From positions 310,001-374,000 of the forward strand of contig JAVJVP010000003.1 in the NCBI GenBank assembly GCA_040221095.1: 64,000 bases of DNA, in the 5' to 3' direction. The translations under genes were made by a program, and so were the position numbers. This document shows, piece after piece, positions 26,245 to 35,065 of this stretch; position 1 is the stretch's first letter; each line of letters begins with the position of its first letter. The DNA comes from UBA1479 sp040221095 (GTDB taxonomy: Bacteria; Pseudomonadota; Alphaproteobacteria; Rhodospirillales; Casp-alpha2). Under the pieces are notes generated by a model, which had not been told where the DNA came from, made no database searches, and saw nothing but the letters and a program-made list of their open reading frames with translations.

Positions 26245-26633
26245 GCGGGCGGCGCCGATAGGGGCTTGTCGCCGACGAACCAAACGTCCATGCGCCCCCA
26301 GTAGAAGGCGATATGGTCTTTGATGGCGGCGCAGGCCGGGATCGGGTCCGGATAGGCCCAGGCCAGATCGGGTTCCTGCGCGTCGCCGAGGCGGAAGGTC
26401 CAATACCGCGCCTCGCCTTTCTTGGGGCAGGTCGTGCGCGTCGCCGTCGCGGTCAGGAATTCGCTCAGGCGCACGTCTTCCGGGGGAAAGTAGAACACGG
26501 GCGGATAATCGCCTTCGCGGAGAATCTTGGTGTTGGTGCTGTCGGCGATGACGATGCCGCAAACGGCGGTACGCACGCGGCCGGGGAAATCGGCGATCAC
26601 GACCCCGCCGGCGGCCATCGCCGGATCAGGCAT
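26241..26633 (-). CDS. DUF427-family protein
   Basis: 130 aa. The central segment GIVIADSTNTKILREG and FYFPPEDVR, then CPKKGEARYWTF and HIAFYWGRMD, match the DUF427 pattern. Small soluble beta-rich domain, function unknown. Overlaps rlmN by 8 bp upstream and the glycosyltransferase by 4 bp downstream. An alternative start is the ATG at 26618. Confidence 0.85.
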   Translation of the reverse strand: MPDPAMAAGGVVIADFPGRVRTAVCGIVIADSTNTKILREGDYPPVFYFPPEDVRLSEFLTATATRTTCPKKGEARYWTFRLGDAQEPDLAWAYPDPIPACAAIKDHIAFYWGRMDVWFVGDKPLSAPPA

Positions 26634-27789
26634 TGCCCGCCGCGTCGCGTGGGGGGACGGGCTCGGCGCCCTCGGGCACCAGGGCCTCGACCCGGGCCGT
26701 CATGCGCTTCAGGCGTTCGCGCTCGCTCGCCGATTTCAACTGGCCGCAGGCGGCCATGATGTCGCGGCCCCGGGGCTGGCGGATTGGCGACGAGAAACCG
26801 CCGTCGTTGAGAATGGTGACGAACTTGTCCATGGCCTCGGGCGTCGAACATTCATAGGGGGCGCCCGGCCAGGCGTTGAAGGGGATCAGGTTGAACTTGA
26901 CGGGAATGCCCTTGGCCAGGCGCAGCAGTTGGCGGGCATCGGCCTCGGAATCGTTGACGCCCTTCAGCATCACGTATTCGAAGGTGATGCGTCGGGCGTT
27001 GTTGGCCCCCGGATATTCGCGGCAGGCGCGGATCAATTCCTTCAGGGGATATTTCTTGTTGATGGGCACCAGCACGTCGCGCAGTTCGTCCGTCACGGCA
27101 TGCAGCGAGACCGCCAGATTGACGCCCAAATCGGCGCCGCATTTTTCCATCATCGGCACCACGCCCGAGGTCGACAGGGTGATCCGCCGCTTGGAAAGCG
27201 CGATGCCCTCGCCGTCCATGATGATCTTCAGGGCTTTCGATACGTTATCGTAATTGAACAGGGGCTCGCCCATGCCCATCATTACGATGTTGGAAATCAG
27301 CCGTCCGCCGTCCTGGGGCGTCGGCCATTCGCCGTAGCTGTCGCGGGCGACCATGAACTGGCCGACGATTTCCGCCGACGTCAGGTTGCGCACCAGCTTC
27401 TGCGTGCCCGTGTGGCAGAACGTGCAGGTCAGGGTGCAGCCGACCTGGGACGAGATGCAGATCGCCCCCCGGTCGTCCTCGGGGATGTAGACGGTTTCCG
27501 CTTCGTTGCCGTCGGCGAACTTGATCAGCCACTTGCGGGTGCGGTCGGATGAGGTCTGCTCGCGGCTGACGACGGGCTTCCGCACCTCGAAAATCCCGGC
27601 CAGCTTTTCGCGCAACGGCTTGGCCAGGGTCGTCATCTGGGCGAAGTCGGTCGCGCCCTGGTGATAGATCCAGTGCCACAACTGCTTGGTGCGGAACGGC
27701 TTTTCGCCGACAGCCGCAACCGCCGCCGCCAGTTCCTCGCGGGACAGGCCGACCAGATTGGTCTTTTCGGGGGCGGTTTCCATGGTCAT
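26626..27789 (-). CDS. rlmN: Dual-specificity RNA methyltransferase RlmN
   Basis: 387 aa. Radical-SAM cysteines Cys118, Cys122 and Cys125 (GCTLTCTFCHTG), the methyl-accepting cysteine region near the C-terminus (DIMAACGQL), and GMGEPLFNYDN. Methylates C2 of A2503 in 23S rRNA and A37 in some tRNAs. First gene of an overlapping four-gene run (DUF427, GT39, PAP2). Confidence 0.97.
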   Translation of the reverse strand: MTMETAPEKTNLVGLSREELAAAVAAVGEKPFRTKQLWHWIYHQGATDFAQMTTLAKPLREKLAGIFEVRKPVVSREQTSSDRTRKWLIKFADGNEAETVYIPEDDRGAICISSQVGCTLTCTFCHTGTQKLVRNLTSAEIVGQFMVARDSYGEWPTPQDGGRLISNIVMMGMGEPLFNYDNVSKALKIIMDGEGIALSKRRITLSTSGVVPMMEKCGADLGVNLAVSLHAVTDELRDVLVPINKKYPLKELIRACREYPGANNARRITFEYVMLKGVNDSEADARQLLRLAKGIPVKFNLIPFNAWPGAPYECSTPEAMDKFVTILNDGGFSSPIRQPRGRDIMAACGQLKSASERERLKRMTARVEALVPEGAEPVPPRDAAGNA

Positions 27790-27844
27790 GGGCCCTCATA
27801 TAGCGCGTCCGGGCCCGCATCCCAACGTGAAAACGCGATTAGGG

Positions 27845-28351
27845 TTAGTAGCCGCAGGCCTTGCCGATGGCCTTCCAGGCGGCGGTGAAGCCGGTCAGGG
27901 AATAGGTGTCCGTGGTCAGGGTGCCGCGCGACGATGTGCCCTTCACGACCATGTCAGCCCCCCGGATCATGGCGTCGACCAGGGCCGCATCCTTGCCTTC
28001 CTCGGCGAAGGCATGGCCGCCCGAAGTGAACAGCTTGTAGGTCTTGTCGCCGATGGTCACCGTGGCGTTCGAGCCTTCCTTGTAGTCGTAGCCCGTGGTC
28101 ACGGAAACGACGCCCTTTTCCTTGTCCTTGGGCCGATGGGTGACCAGCATGACGACGCGGCCGCGCGCGGAATACTTGCCTTCCATCTTCTTGGGCTCGG
28201 AGCCCATGTAGCAGATCTTGGCCCCGGCCTCGGTGGCCGTATAGGCCTCCCAGTCGTCGAACAGGCCGATCAGTTCCGGCGCCGCCTGGGCGGCGGCGGG
28301 GGTCAGGATGGCCAGGACGGCCAAGGCTGGGCCTGCGAGATATCGGATCAT
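27845..28351 (-). CDS. Invasion-associated locus B (IalB)-like periplasmic protein
   Basis: 168 aa. Signal peptide to about AAAQAAP, then DDWEAYTATEAGAKICYMGSEPKK, the IalB family start. A second cysteine near the C-terminus (GKACGY) could pair with the first. The family is common in alphaproteobacteria; function outside Bartonella is unclear. Monocistronic. Confidence 0.85.
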   Translation of the reverse strand: MIRYLAGPALAVLAILTPAAAQAAPELIGLFDDWEAYTATEAGAKICYMGSEPKKMEGKYSARGRVVMLVTHRPKDKEKGVVSVTTGYDYKEGSNATVTIGDKTYKLFTSGGHAFAEEGKDAALVDAMIRGADMVVKGTSSRGTLTTDTYSLTGFTAAWKAIGKACGY

Positions 28352-28453
28352 GGCTCAATAGATAGCCGGGACGGGGGCGGGCCTCAAGCCCGGGACGCGG
28401 GATAACTTTCCGGCAGCCCTTGCCAGTCTCTGTGTTCGGTGGCATGGGAAGGC

Positions 28454-29512
28454 ATGGCAACAAGCATCCATTCGCTGAACCCCGCGATCATCGAGGTCAC
28501 GCGCGGCACCCTGGTCGAAAGCCGCCACCGCGTGCATGCGGTGGTCGCCGACGCGGCCGGGGCCGTCGTTCATGCCTGGGGCGACGGGGACCTGGAAATC
28601 TTTCCCCGCTCGGCCATCAAGCCGTTGCAGACCCTGGCCCTGATCGAAACCGGCGCGGCGGACCATTGGCGGCTGACCGACGAGCGCATCGCCCTTGCCT
28701 GCGCGTCTCATTCCGCTTCGGCGGCCCATATCATGGCGGTCGAGGCCTGGCTCGACGATATCGGCCGGGGTGAAGACGATCTGGAGTGCGGCGCCCATAT
28801 GCCGACGGACGAGACGGCGGCCCATCGCCTGATCAAGCAGGGGGCGGCGCCGACGCGCCTGCACAACAACTGTTCGGGCAAGCACACGGGCTTTCTCGCC
28901 ACGGCCCTGCATATGGGCGAAGATCTTCGCGGCTATACCGGCGCCGATCATCCGGTGCAGCGGCGTCTCTATCAGGCGCTCATGGACATGGGCGGGGCGG
29001 AACTGTCCGGCACGGGGCGCGGCGTCGACGGCTGCGGCATTCCCGTCTACGGCATGGCGTTATCGGCGCTGGCCCGCGCCATGGCGAAAATGGCCGACCC
29101 GGTTGCCGCCGGCCTGGGCGCGGCGCGCAGGGCGGCGGCCCAGCGCATCGTCCAATCCATGGCCAAGCACAACTTCATGGTTTCCGGGCGCGGGCGTCTC
29201 GACCATGCGGCCATGACGGCGGGCATCGGCGTCGCCAAGCGCACGGGCGCGCCCGTGTTCGCGACCAAGACGGGGGCCGAGGCCGTGCACGCGGCGATCC
29301 TGCCGGGCCTGGGATTGGGCGTGGCCGTGAAGGCGGAGGACGGCACCAAGCGCGCGTCGGACGTCCTGATGGCGCATCTTTTGAATTTCCTGGGCGCCTT
29401 CGACGACGGCGCGCGGATCGAACTTGCCCCGTTCCTGGACATGACCGTGGTCAACGCCGAGGGCGCTCCCGTCGGCGCCGTGCGGCCGCAGGCGGGCTGG
29501 GACCGGGCTTAG
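28454..29512 (+). CDS. Asparaginase, Rhizobium etli AnsA type
   Basis: 352 aa. Contains the SxxK dyad (RSAIKPLQ) near residue 50 and the conserved NNCSGKHTGFL segment that mark class 3 (ReAIV/ReAV-like) asparaginases, unrelated to the E. coli enzymes. Hydrolyses L-asparagine to aspartate and ammonia. GGGAAGG precedes the ATG at 28454. Convergent with the HxlR gene. Confidence 0.88.
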   Translation: MATSIHSLNPAIIEVTRGTLVESRHRVHAVVADAAGAVVHAWGDGDLEIFPRSAIKPLQTLALIETGAADHWRLTDERIALACASHSASAAHIMAVEAWLDDIGRGEDDLECGAHMPTDETAAHRLIKQGAAPTRLHNNCSGKHTGFLATALHMGEDLRGYTGADHPVQRRLYQALMDMGGAELSGTGRGVDGCGIPVYGMALSALARAMAKMADPVAAGLGAARRAAAQRIVQSMAKHNFMVSGRGRLDHAAMTAGIGVAKRTGAPVFATKTGAEAVHAAILPGLGLGVAVKAEDGTKRASDVLMAHLLNFLGAFDDGARIELAPFLDMTVVNAEGAPVGAVRPQAGWDRA

Positions 29513-29520
29513 CGGTCTCC

Positions 29521-29883
29521 TCAGGGCGTTGTGCACCCGCCCTTCCGCAGTTTCAGCTTATGCCCGACCTCGGCGATGGCCGTGATCGCGGGGACCAGGT
29601 CCTGGCCCAGGTCCGTCAGGGTGTATTCCACCGTCGGCGGCGAGGTCGGCTTGACGCTCCGCGTCACCACGAACTCGTCCTCCATCTCGCGCAGGCGGGT
29701 CGACAACACCTTGGCCGACAGGCCGGGGATGTCCTGCATCAGTTCACTGAACCGGCGCGGCCCGCCGCTCAGGCTCCACACCACGTTGACGGCCCAGGCC
29801 TTGCCCAGGACCGACATGCATTCGACCAGGGGACAGTCGAAGGGCGGGGGCGGGGCCTTGCTTTTGCGGACGGGGACGGGCAT
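29521..29883 (-). CDS. HxlR-family transcriptional regulator
   Basis: 120 aa. A winged helix of the HxlR type: CPLVECMSVLGKAWAVNVVW, then LMQDIPGLSAKVLSTRLREME and the wing near VEYTLTDLGQDL. The N-terminal Cys in CPLV is the redox-type cysteine found in many members. Start placed at the ATG at 29883; the longer frame crosses the intergenic operator. Divergent from the nitronate monooxygenase/GST pair, which it probably controls. Confidence 0.9.
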   Translation of the reverse strand: MPVPVRKSKAPPPPFDCPLVECMSVLGKAWAVNVVWSLSGGPRRFSELMQDIPGLSAKVLSTRLREMEDEFVVTRSVKPTSPPTVEYTLTDLGQDLVPAITAIAEVGHKLKLRKGGCTTP

Positions 29884-29960
29884 GGGGCGTTTCTCCGGCG
29901 GCCGGCGGTGGGTGCCCGGAGAGTGACCATGTTTCCGGGGCGAAATCAGGTTTCCCGAGA

Positions 29961-29981
29961 GTAACCCCAAAATTCAGTTAC
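29961..29981. promoter_or_regulatory. Candidate HxlR operator
   Basis: Inverted repeat GTAAC - 11 bp - GTTAC in the 171-bp divergent intergenic region. HxlR proteins bind short inverted repeats of this type next to their own genes. Assignment is by position and symmetry only. Confidence 0.4.
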
Positions 29982-30054
29982 AACAAGTTAGCAAGTTTAC
30001 ATTCGTAATCACGCGCCTTAGGTCTCCGGCATCAACAACACCGGAGTAGATGCC

Positions 30055-31125
30055 GTGCCGCGACCCACCGCCCCCAACCCACTGACGGCCCTTCTGGGCA
30101 TCGACCATCCCGTTATTCAGGGCCCCTTCGGCGGCGGCCTGTCCCGCGCCGGCCTGACGGCGGCGGTCTCGAACAAGGGCGGGCTCGGCTCGTTCGGGGC
30201 GGAACCCCTGTCGCCCCGGGAGATCGAACAGACCGCCCGTGATATCCGAGCCCTGACCGACAGGCCCTTCAATTTGAACCTCTGGGTGTCGCGCGCCGAC
30301 GCGGGCGGGGCCCGTCCCGCGCCGCGGGACCTGGAGCGCGCCTGGCGCCTGTTCGAACCCTATTTCGCCGAACTGGGACTGGCGCGGCCCGATTTCGAGG
30401 ACAGGCCCGACATTGCCTTCGCCGACCAGGCCGATGCCGTGCTTGCCGCGCGGCCCGCCGTGTTCAGCTTCGTATTCGGTATCCCGCCCGTGGCCGTGCT
30501 GCGGGAATGCCGCCGCCTGGCTATCGTCACCATGGGCGCCGCGACATCGGTGGCCGAAGCCGAGGCCCTGGACGCCGCCGGGGTCGACCTGATCATCGCG
30601 ACGGGGCTGGAAGCCGGCGGCCATCGGGTGTCCTTCCTCGGCCGGGCCGAGGATCAGTTGATGGGCACGTTCGCGCTGACCCAATTGATCGGCCGCCGCG
30701 TGAAGAAACCCGTGATCGCCGCCGGCGGCATCGCCGACGGGGCCGGGGTGCGGGCGGCACGTGCCCTGGGGGCGGCGGGGGCGCAGGTCGGCACGGCGTT
30801 CCTCGCCTGCGGGGAATCCGGGGCGGACGATCTGCACCGCGCCGCCCTGTTCGGGCCGGGTGCCGCGCGCACGGAACTGACCCGCGCTGTGACCGGCCGC
30901 CTTGCCCGCTGCCTTGCCAACCGTTGGATCGATGAAATGGCGAACCGTGCGGCCGACCTCGCCCCCTTCCCCGTGCAGGGCTGGTATTTCGCCAAGCTCA
31001 AGGCCGCGTCCGCCGCCGCCGGGCACACGGATTTCCACGCCCTCTACGGCGGGCAGATCGCGCCCAACCTGCGCCACCGCCAGGCCGGCGACCTGATGGA
31101 CGACCTGATTTCCGGAACGGCCTGA
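30055..31125 (+). CDS. Nitronate monooxygenase / 2-nitropropane dioxygenase family
   Basis: 356 aa, TIM-barrel flavoprotein. N-terminal region HPVIQGPFGGGLS and GLGSFGAE, then GLEAGGHRV (Gly-rich phosphate/FMN contact with catalytic His), and AAGGIADGAG. Oxidises nitronates or nitroalkanes to carbonyls with FMN. GTG start; GGAG about 10 nt upstream. An ATG five bases earlier is out of frame. GST gene follows after 50 bp. Confidence 0.9.
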   Translation: MPRPTAPNPLTALLGIDHPVIQGPFGGGLSRAGLTAAVSNKGGLGSFGAEPLSPREIEQTARDIRALTDRPFNLNLWVSRADAGGARPAPRDLERAWRLFEPYFAELGLARPDFEDRPDIAFADQADAVLAARPAVFSFVFGIPPVAVLRECRRLAIVTMGAATSVAEAEALDAAGVDLIIATGLEAGGHRVSFLGRAEDQLMGTFALTQLIGRRVKKPVIAAGGIADGAGVRAARALGAAGAQVGTAFLACGESGADDLHRAALFGPGAARTELTRAVTGRLARCLANRWIDEMANRAADLAPFPVQGWYFAKLKAASAAAGHTDFHALYGGQIAPNLRHRQAGDLMDDLISGTA

Positions 31126-31175
31126 CCGGCGTTCCGCACTGCCTTCCCCAACCGAAACCGAAAGGAGACCACCCG

Positions 31176-31787
31176 ATGAAACTCTACTATGCCCCCGGCG
31201 TCTGTTCCCTGGCCTCTCATATCGTCCTCCGCGAAGCGGGTCTGACATTCGATCTGGAAAAGGTTGATCTTGCCAGCGGCGAGACGGAAACCGGCGGCGC
31301 CATGACCGACGTCAATCCGAAAGGCTACGTGCCGGCGCTTGAACTGGACGACGGCGAGGTCCTGACCGAGGGTCCGGCCATCCTGCAGTACATCGCCGAC
31401 GCCTTGGCCCCGGAAAAGAACCTGGCGCCCGCCGCCGGCACCCTTGCCCGCACCCGGGTGCAGGAACACCTGACCTTCGTCGGCACGGAACTGCACAAGA
31501 CGTTCACGCCGTTCTTCAAGCCTGATTCCGCGGATGTGGAAAAGGAAAAGGCGCGGACCAAGCTGCACCGCCGCCTGGGCGATATCGAAAAGCTGCTGGC
31601 CGACGGACGCAGCTATCTGGCGGGTGACGCGTTCTCGGTGGCGGATGCCTATCTCTATACCGTCGCGACCTGGACCCGGCCGACGAACATCGGCCTCGAC
31701 GCCTGGCCGAACCTGGCCGCCTATGTCGAGCGTGTCGCCAAACGCCCGGCCGTGCAGGATGCCCTGAAGGCCGAAGGCCTGGCGTGA
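31176..31787 (+). CDS. Glutathione S-transferase
   Basis: 203 aa. Beta-class N-terminal thioredoxin-like domain starting KLYYAPGVCSLASHIVL (Cys10 is the beta-class active-site cysteine), cis-Pro in YVPAL and the ES/EG-type EGPAILQYIAD; helical C-terminal domain with SVADAYLYT. Detoxifying glutathione conjugation. Likely co-transcribed with the nitronate monooxygenase. Confidence 0.92.
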   Translation: MKLYYAPGVCSLASHIVLREAGLTFDLEKVDLASGETETGGAMTDVNPKGYVPALELDDGEVLTEGPAILQYIADALAPEKNLAPAAGTLARTRVQEHLTFVGTELHKTFTPFFKPDSADVEKEKARTKLHRRLGDIEKLLADGRSYLAGDAFSVADAYLYTVATWTRPTNIGLDAWPNLAAYVERVAKRPAVQDALKAEGLA

Positions 31788-31865
31788 CCCCGATATCCCG
31801 CGACTGAACGGACCCCGCCCGCACCCCTCGGGCCCGCGCCGCCGGAAGGACGAGACGACATGACC

Positions 31866-32444
31866 TTAGTCGTTGAAGACTTCCGGCGGCGTATCTTCGA
31901 AGGGCTTCATGCGGGCCTGTTCCTTGCGCGAGAAGCGCCCGCCGAACCGCGGGGCGGGCAGTTCCTCGACCGGGCCGCCCTCGGCCACGGGGCGGGGGGC
32001 GAAGCGGCCCTGGCTGGTCAGCCGGTCGTACATGACGATGGCCCCGGCGATGCCCACGTTGACGCAGAACGACATGGGGATCTGGATGATGTGGTCGCAG
32101 CGCGCGATCATCGCCGGGCTCAGCTCGCCACGCTCCGGCCCCAGGACATAGGCCGCCTGCTGCGGGTGGCGGAAGCTCGGCAGCTCGATCGAATTTTCCA
32201 GCAGCTCGACCCCGACCAGCTTGCAGCCGTCGGGCAGCATCACCCGGTCTGCGGCGGGAAAGCTGTAGAACGGCACATGCCCCCCGCTTTTCGAGGTGTC
32301 GGCTTTTTGCCCGACGGTGCGCTCGTAGGTCGCGTCGATGGTGAACACGAAGGACGCGCCGAAGGCATGGGCCGTGCGGAACAGATTGCCCACGTTCATG
32401 GTCTTGGAAATGCCCTCGACCCCGATTCCGAAATATCCGCGCAT
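31866..32444 (-). CDS. SpoU/TrmH-family RNA methyltransferase
   Basis: 192 aa. SPOUT motifs: RNVGN-like MNVGNLFRTAHAFGA near the start, LGPERGELS and IPMSFCVNVGIAGAIVMY. A trefoil-knot AdoMet-dependent 2'-O-methyltransferase acting on tRNA or rRNA. Short N-terminal extension only; a C-terminal basic/disordered tail of about 40 residues. Exact target not readable. Confidence 0.9.
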   Translation of the reverse strand: MRGYFGIGVEGISKTMNVGNLFRTAHAFGASFVFTIDATYERTVGQKADTSKSGGHVPFYSFPAADRVMLPDGCKLVGVELLENSIELPSFRHPQQAAYVLGPERGELSPAMIARCDHIIQIPMSFCVNVGIAGAIVMYDRLTSQGRFAPRPVAEGGPVEELPAPRFGGRFSRKEQARMKPFEDTPPEVFND

Positions 32445-32583
32445 GATTTGGTCTCATCCCCTGAAGGCGGGTCCGGGGCGTCTTGCCCTTTGGCCCTTGG
32501 TATGGTCAGGTTGCGCAACCTTGGCCAATTCCGGTCTGAAATCAAGTTTTGCCCTGTTTCGACAAGATCCGAAGGAGACCCCG

Positions 32584-33585
32584 ATGCGCGCGGTTGTCTG
32601 CACCAGTTTCGACGGCATCGACGCCCTGACCTGCGTCGACGACGCCCCTGTCCCGCCCATGGCGGAAGGGGGCGTGCGCCTTCGCGTCCATGCGGCGGGC
32701 ATCAATTTCGCCGACACCCTGATGTGCAAGGGCGAGTATCAGGTCAAGCCGCCGTTCCCGTTCTCGCCGGGGCTCGAGGTCGCGGGAGAGGTGCTGGAAG
32801 TGGCCCCCGGCGTGACCCGCGTGAAGCCCGGCGACCGGGTCATGGCGACGGTGCATTACGGCGGTTATGCCTCGGAGGCCGTGACCCATGAGACCACGGT
32901 CTACGCCATTCCCGACAACCTGGATTTCGTGTCCGCCGCCGCCTTTCCCATCGTCTACGGCACATCCCACGTCGGCCTGGTCGACAAGCTGAAGGTGCAG
33001 CCGGGCGAGGTCCTGCTGGTCCATGGCGCCGCCGGCGGCGTCGGCCTGACGGCGGTCGAAATCGGCAAAAAGTTGGGGGCAACGGTGATCGCCACGGCGG
33101 GCGGGCCGGACAAGCTGGCCGTGGCCAGGGACTACGGCGCCGACCATCTGATCGACTACCGCAAGGAAGACATCCGCGAGCGGGTCAAGCAGCTGACGGA
33201 CGGACGCGGGGCCGATTGCGTCTACGATCCCGTCGGCGGCACGGCGTTCGATGCCTCGCTGCGCTGCACGGTGCAGGGCGGGCGCATCCTGGTCGTCGGA
33301 TTCGCCTCCGGCACGGTGCCGCAGATCCCGGCCAACATCCTGTTGGTCAAGAACCTCTCGGTGCTCGGTTTCTACTGGGGGGCGCACCGCACCCTCGATC
33401 CGGATTTGATTCAGCGCTCCTTCACCGAACTTCTGGGCTGGATGGCGGCGGGCGACCTGCGCCCCCACGTCAGCCATGTGTTCGACCTGGCCGACGCCAA
33501 GGACGGCATGAACATGCTGCTGTCGCGCAAGTCCACGGGCAAGGTGGTGCTGACCACGGGCGCCGCGCCCGGGACCGTCAACTAG
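32584..33585 (+). CDS. Zinc-independent MDR oxidoreductase (NADPH:quinone oxidoreductase-like)
   Basis: 333 aa. GroES-like N-terminal domain (about 1-125) and Rossmann domain with GAAGGVGLTAVEIGKKLGA. No zinc-binding cysteine cluster. Typical QOR/crotonyl-CoA reductase-like member using NADPH. RBS AAGGAG 5-10 nt before the ATG. Convergent with the histidine kinase gene, overlapping by 8 bp. Confidence 0.9.
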   Translation: MRAVVCTSFDGIDALTCVDDAPVPPMAEGGVRLRVHAAGINFADTLMCKGEYQVKPPFPFSPGLEVAGEVLEVAPGVTRVKPGDRVMATVHYGGYASEAVTHETTVYAIPDNLDFVSAAAFPIVYGTSHVGLVDKLKVQPGEVLLVHGAAGGVGLTAVEIGKKLGATVIATAGGPDKLAVARDYGADHLIDYRKEDIRERVKQLTDGRGADCVYDPVGGTAFDASLRCTVQGGRILVVGFASGTVPQIPANILLVKNLSVLGFYWGAHRTLDPDLIQRSFTELLGWMAAGDLRPHVSHVFDLADAKDGMNMLLSRKSTGKVVLTTGAAPGTVN

Positions 33586-34915
33586 CCGCCGGCAGGGTCA
33601 CGCGAAAGGTCGATCCGGCGCCCAACTGCGACATCACGTCGATGGTGCCGCCGAATTTTTCGACGATCCGACGGCATTCGGAAAGTCCCACGCCGTCGCC
33701 GGGAACCAGGGATTGCTTGCCGGCCCGCTCGAAGCGGTCGAACACGCGGACCAGATCGGCCGCGGCGATTCCGCTGCCGTTGTCCTTGATGGAGATTTCC
33801 ACGGCGACGCCCTGGCGCAGGGCGGAGACCTCGATCTTCAGGGGCCGCTCCAGGGACCGGTATTTCAGGGCGTTGTCCAACAGGTTCTGGAACACGCGGG
33901 TCAGCTGCAGGTTGCTGACGGCGACGGGCGGCAGGTCGCCGACGGTGATTTCGGCGGCGATGGCGTCGATCATCGGACGCAGGCTGTCCTGGGCTTCGTG
34001 CAGGCATTGGCCGGGGTCGGCAACCTCGACCGGCGGGCCCTGCTGTACGGCCCGGGCGTCGTCGAGCAGGTCGCCGATGAACCGGTTCATGCGCAGCGCC
34101 GCCTTATGGGCGGAGGCGAGGAAGTCCGCCTTTTGCGCGGCGTTCAGGGTCGATGACGGCTGGATCGCCGCCTCCAGATTGCCGATCACGGCATTGAGCG
34201 GCGATTTCAGGTCGTGGGCGACGGCGCCGGAAAACCGCTCAAGCTCCGCATAGGCGGCGCGCAACCGGTATTCGGCGCGGCTGTGGGACGCCCACAGCAG
34301 ACCCAGGCTCCAGCCGATCACCATCGCCATGCCGATGAACGCGAAGGCGAAGTCGAGGGCAACGATCTGGCCCTGCGGCACGGGCGCCGTGTCGAACAGG
34401 GGCCGGATGAAGATGCGCAGCACGTGAAGGCCGGCGAACACGGCGAACATCACGCCGAGAATGCGGCAGCCGCTTTTCAGGCCCGGGTCGCGTTCGCGCA
34501 GAAGATCCCGCGCCGCCAGGCCGCAGACGATGGCGAACACGATGGAGGTCGAGGCCAGCATGCCGGCGACGTCCTGTCTGACGATCAGGAAGTAATAGAC
34601 GGCGGCGGCGGCGAAGGTCAGCGCCGCCGCTTCGAGAAGATGGCGCGGCTGGCGCCCCTGCAGGCGCGTCATGGCGCGTGCCGCCGACAGGACGGCGACC
34701 ACGAAACACAGGATGCCGAAACAGGCGAGGCGAAAATCGATCAGGCCGGCGCCGGCGCCGACGGCCAGGGCGCCGATCCCGCCGACCGTCATGGCCAGGG
34801 CCATTTCCTTCAGGCCGCAGGCCTTCATCCGCGACCACCAGAAGGCGACCAGGATCGCGGCCATGATGAACTGCACCACGGTCAGCGAGATCAGGATGGA
34901 GCTTATGTTGAACAT
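33578..34915 (-). CDS. Orphan membrane histidine kinase
   Basis: 445 aa from the ATG at 34915; an in-frame start at 35008 is possible. About seven membrane segments (residues 8-225) resemble a 7TM sensor module. HisKA has FSGAVAHDLKSPLNAVIGN (phospho-acceptor His), then HATPase with VFQNLLDNALKY, DNGSGI and GDGVGLSECRRIV. No response regulator is adjacent. The signal is unknown. Confidence 0.9.
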   Translation of the reverse strand: MFNISSILISLTVVQFIMAAILVAFWWSRMKACGLKEMALAMTVGGIGALAVGAGAGLIDFRLACFGILCFVVAVLSAARAMTRLQGRQPRHLLEAAALTFAAAAVYYFLIVRQDVAGMLASTSIVFAIVCGLAARDLLRERDPGLKSGCRILGVMFAVFAGLHVLRIFIRPLFDTAPVPQGQIVALDFAFAFIGMAMVIGWSLGLLWASHSRAEYRLRAAYAELERFSGAVAHDLKSPLNAVIGNLEAAIQPSSTLNAAQKADFLASAHKAALRMNRFIGDLLDDARAVQQGPPVEVADPGQCLHEAQDSLRPMIDAIAAEITVGDLPPVAVSNLQLTRVFQNLLDNALKYRSLERPLKIEVSALRQGVAVEISIKDNGSGIAAADLVRVFDRFERAGKQSLVPGDGVGLSECRRIVEKFGGTIDVMSQLGAGSTFRVTLPAAS

Positions 34916-35016
34916 TACGTTCGGCCGAGTGCGGTTGCCGGCCGCCGTGGTCGCGGCCGGAGGTGCAGGATCGGCATGGCTTATAGGCGTCTGAGGGGTC
35001 GGCGACAACCGTCAGA

Positions 35017-35040
35017 CCCCCCGGGCCTGAGACCGGGGGG
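35017..35040. terminator. Strong GC hairpin downstream of the MFS gene
   Basis: CCCCCCGG / CCGGGGGG, 8-bp stem with an 8-nt loop, 26 bp past the MFS stop. No U-run, so it is terminator-like but not a clear Rho-independent terminator. Confidence 0.45.
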
Positions 35041-35065
35041 ATGGGTGAAGCGGTATCGGGCAGGC

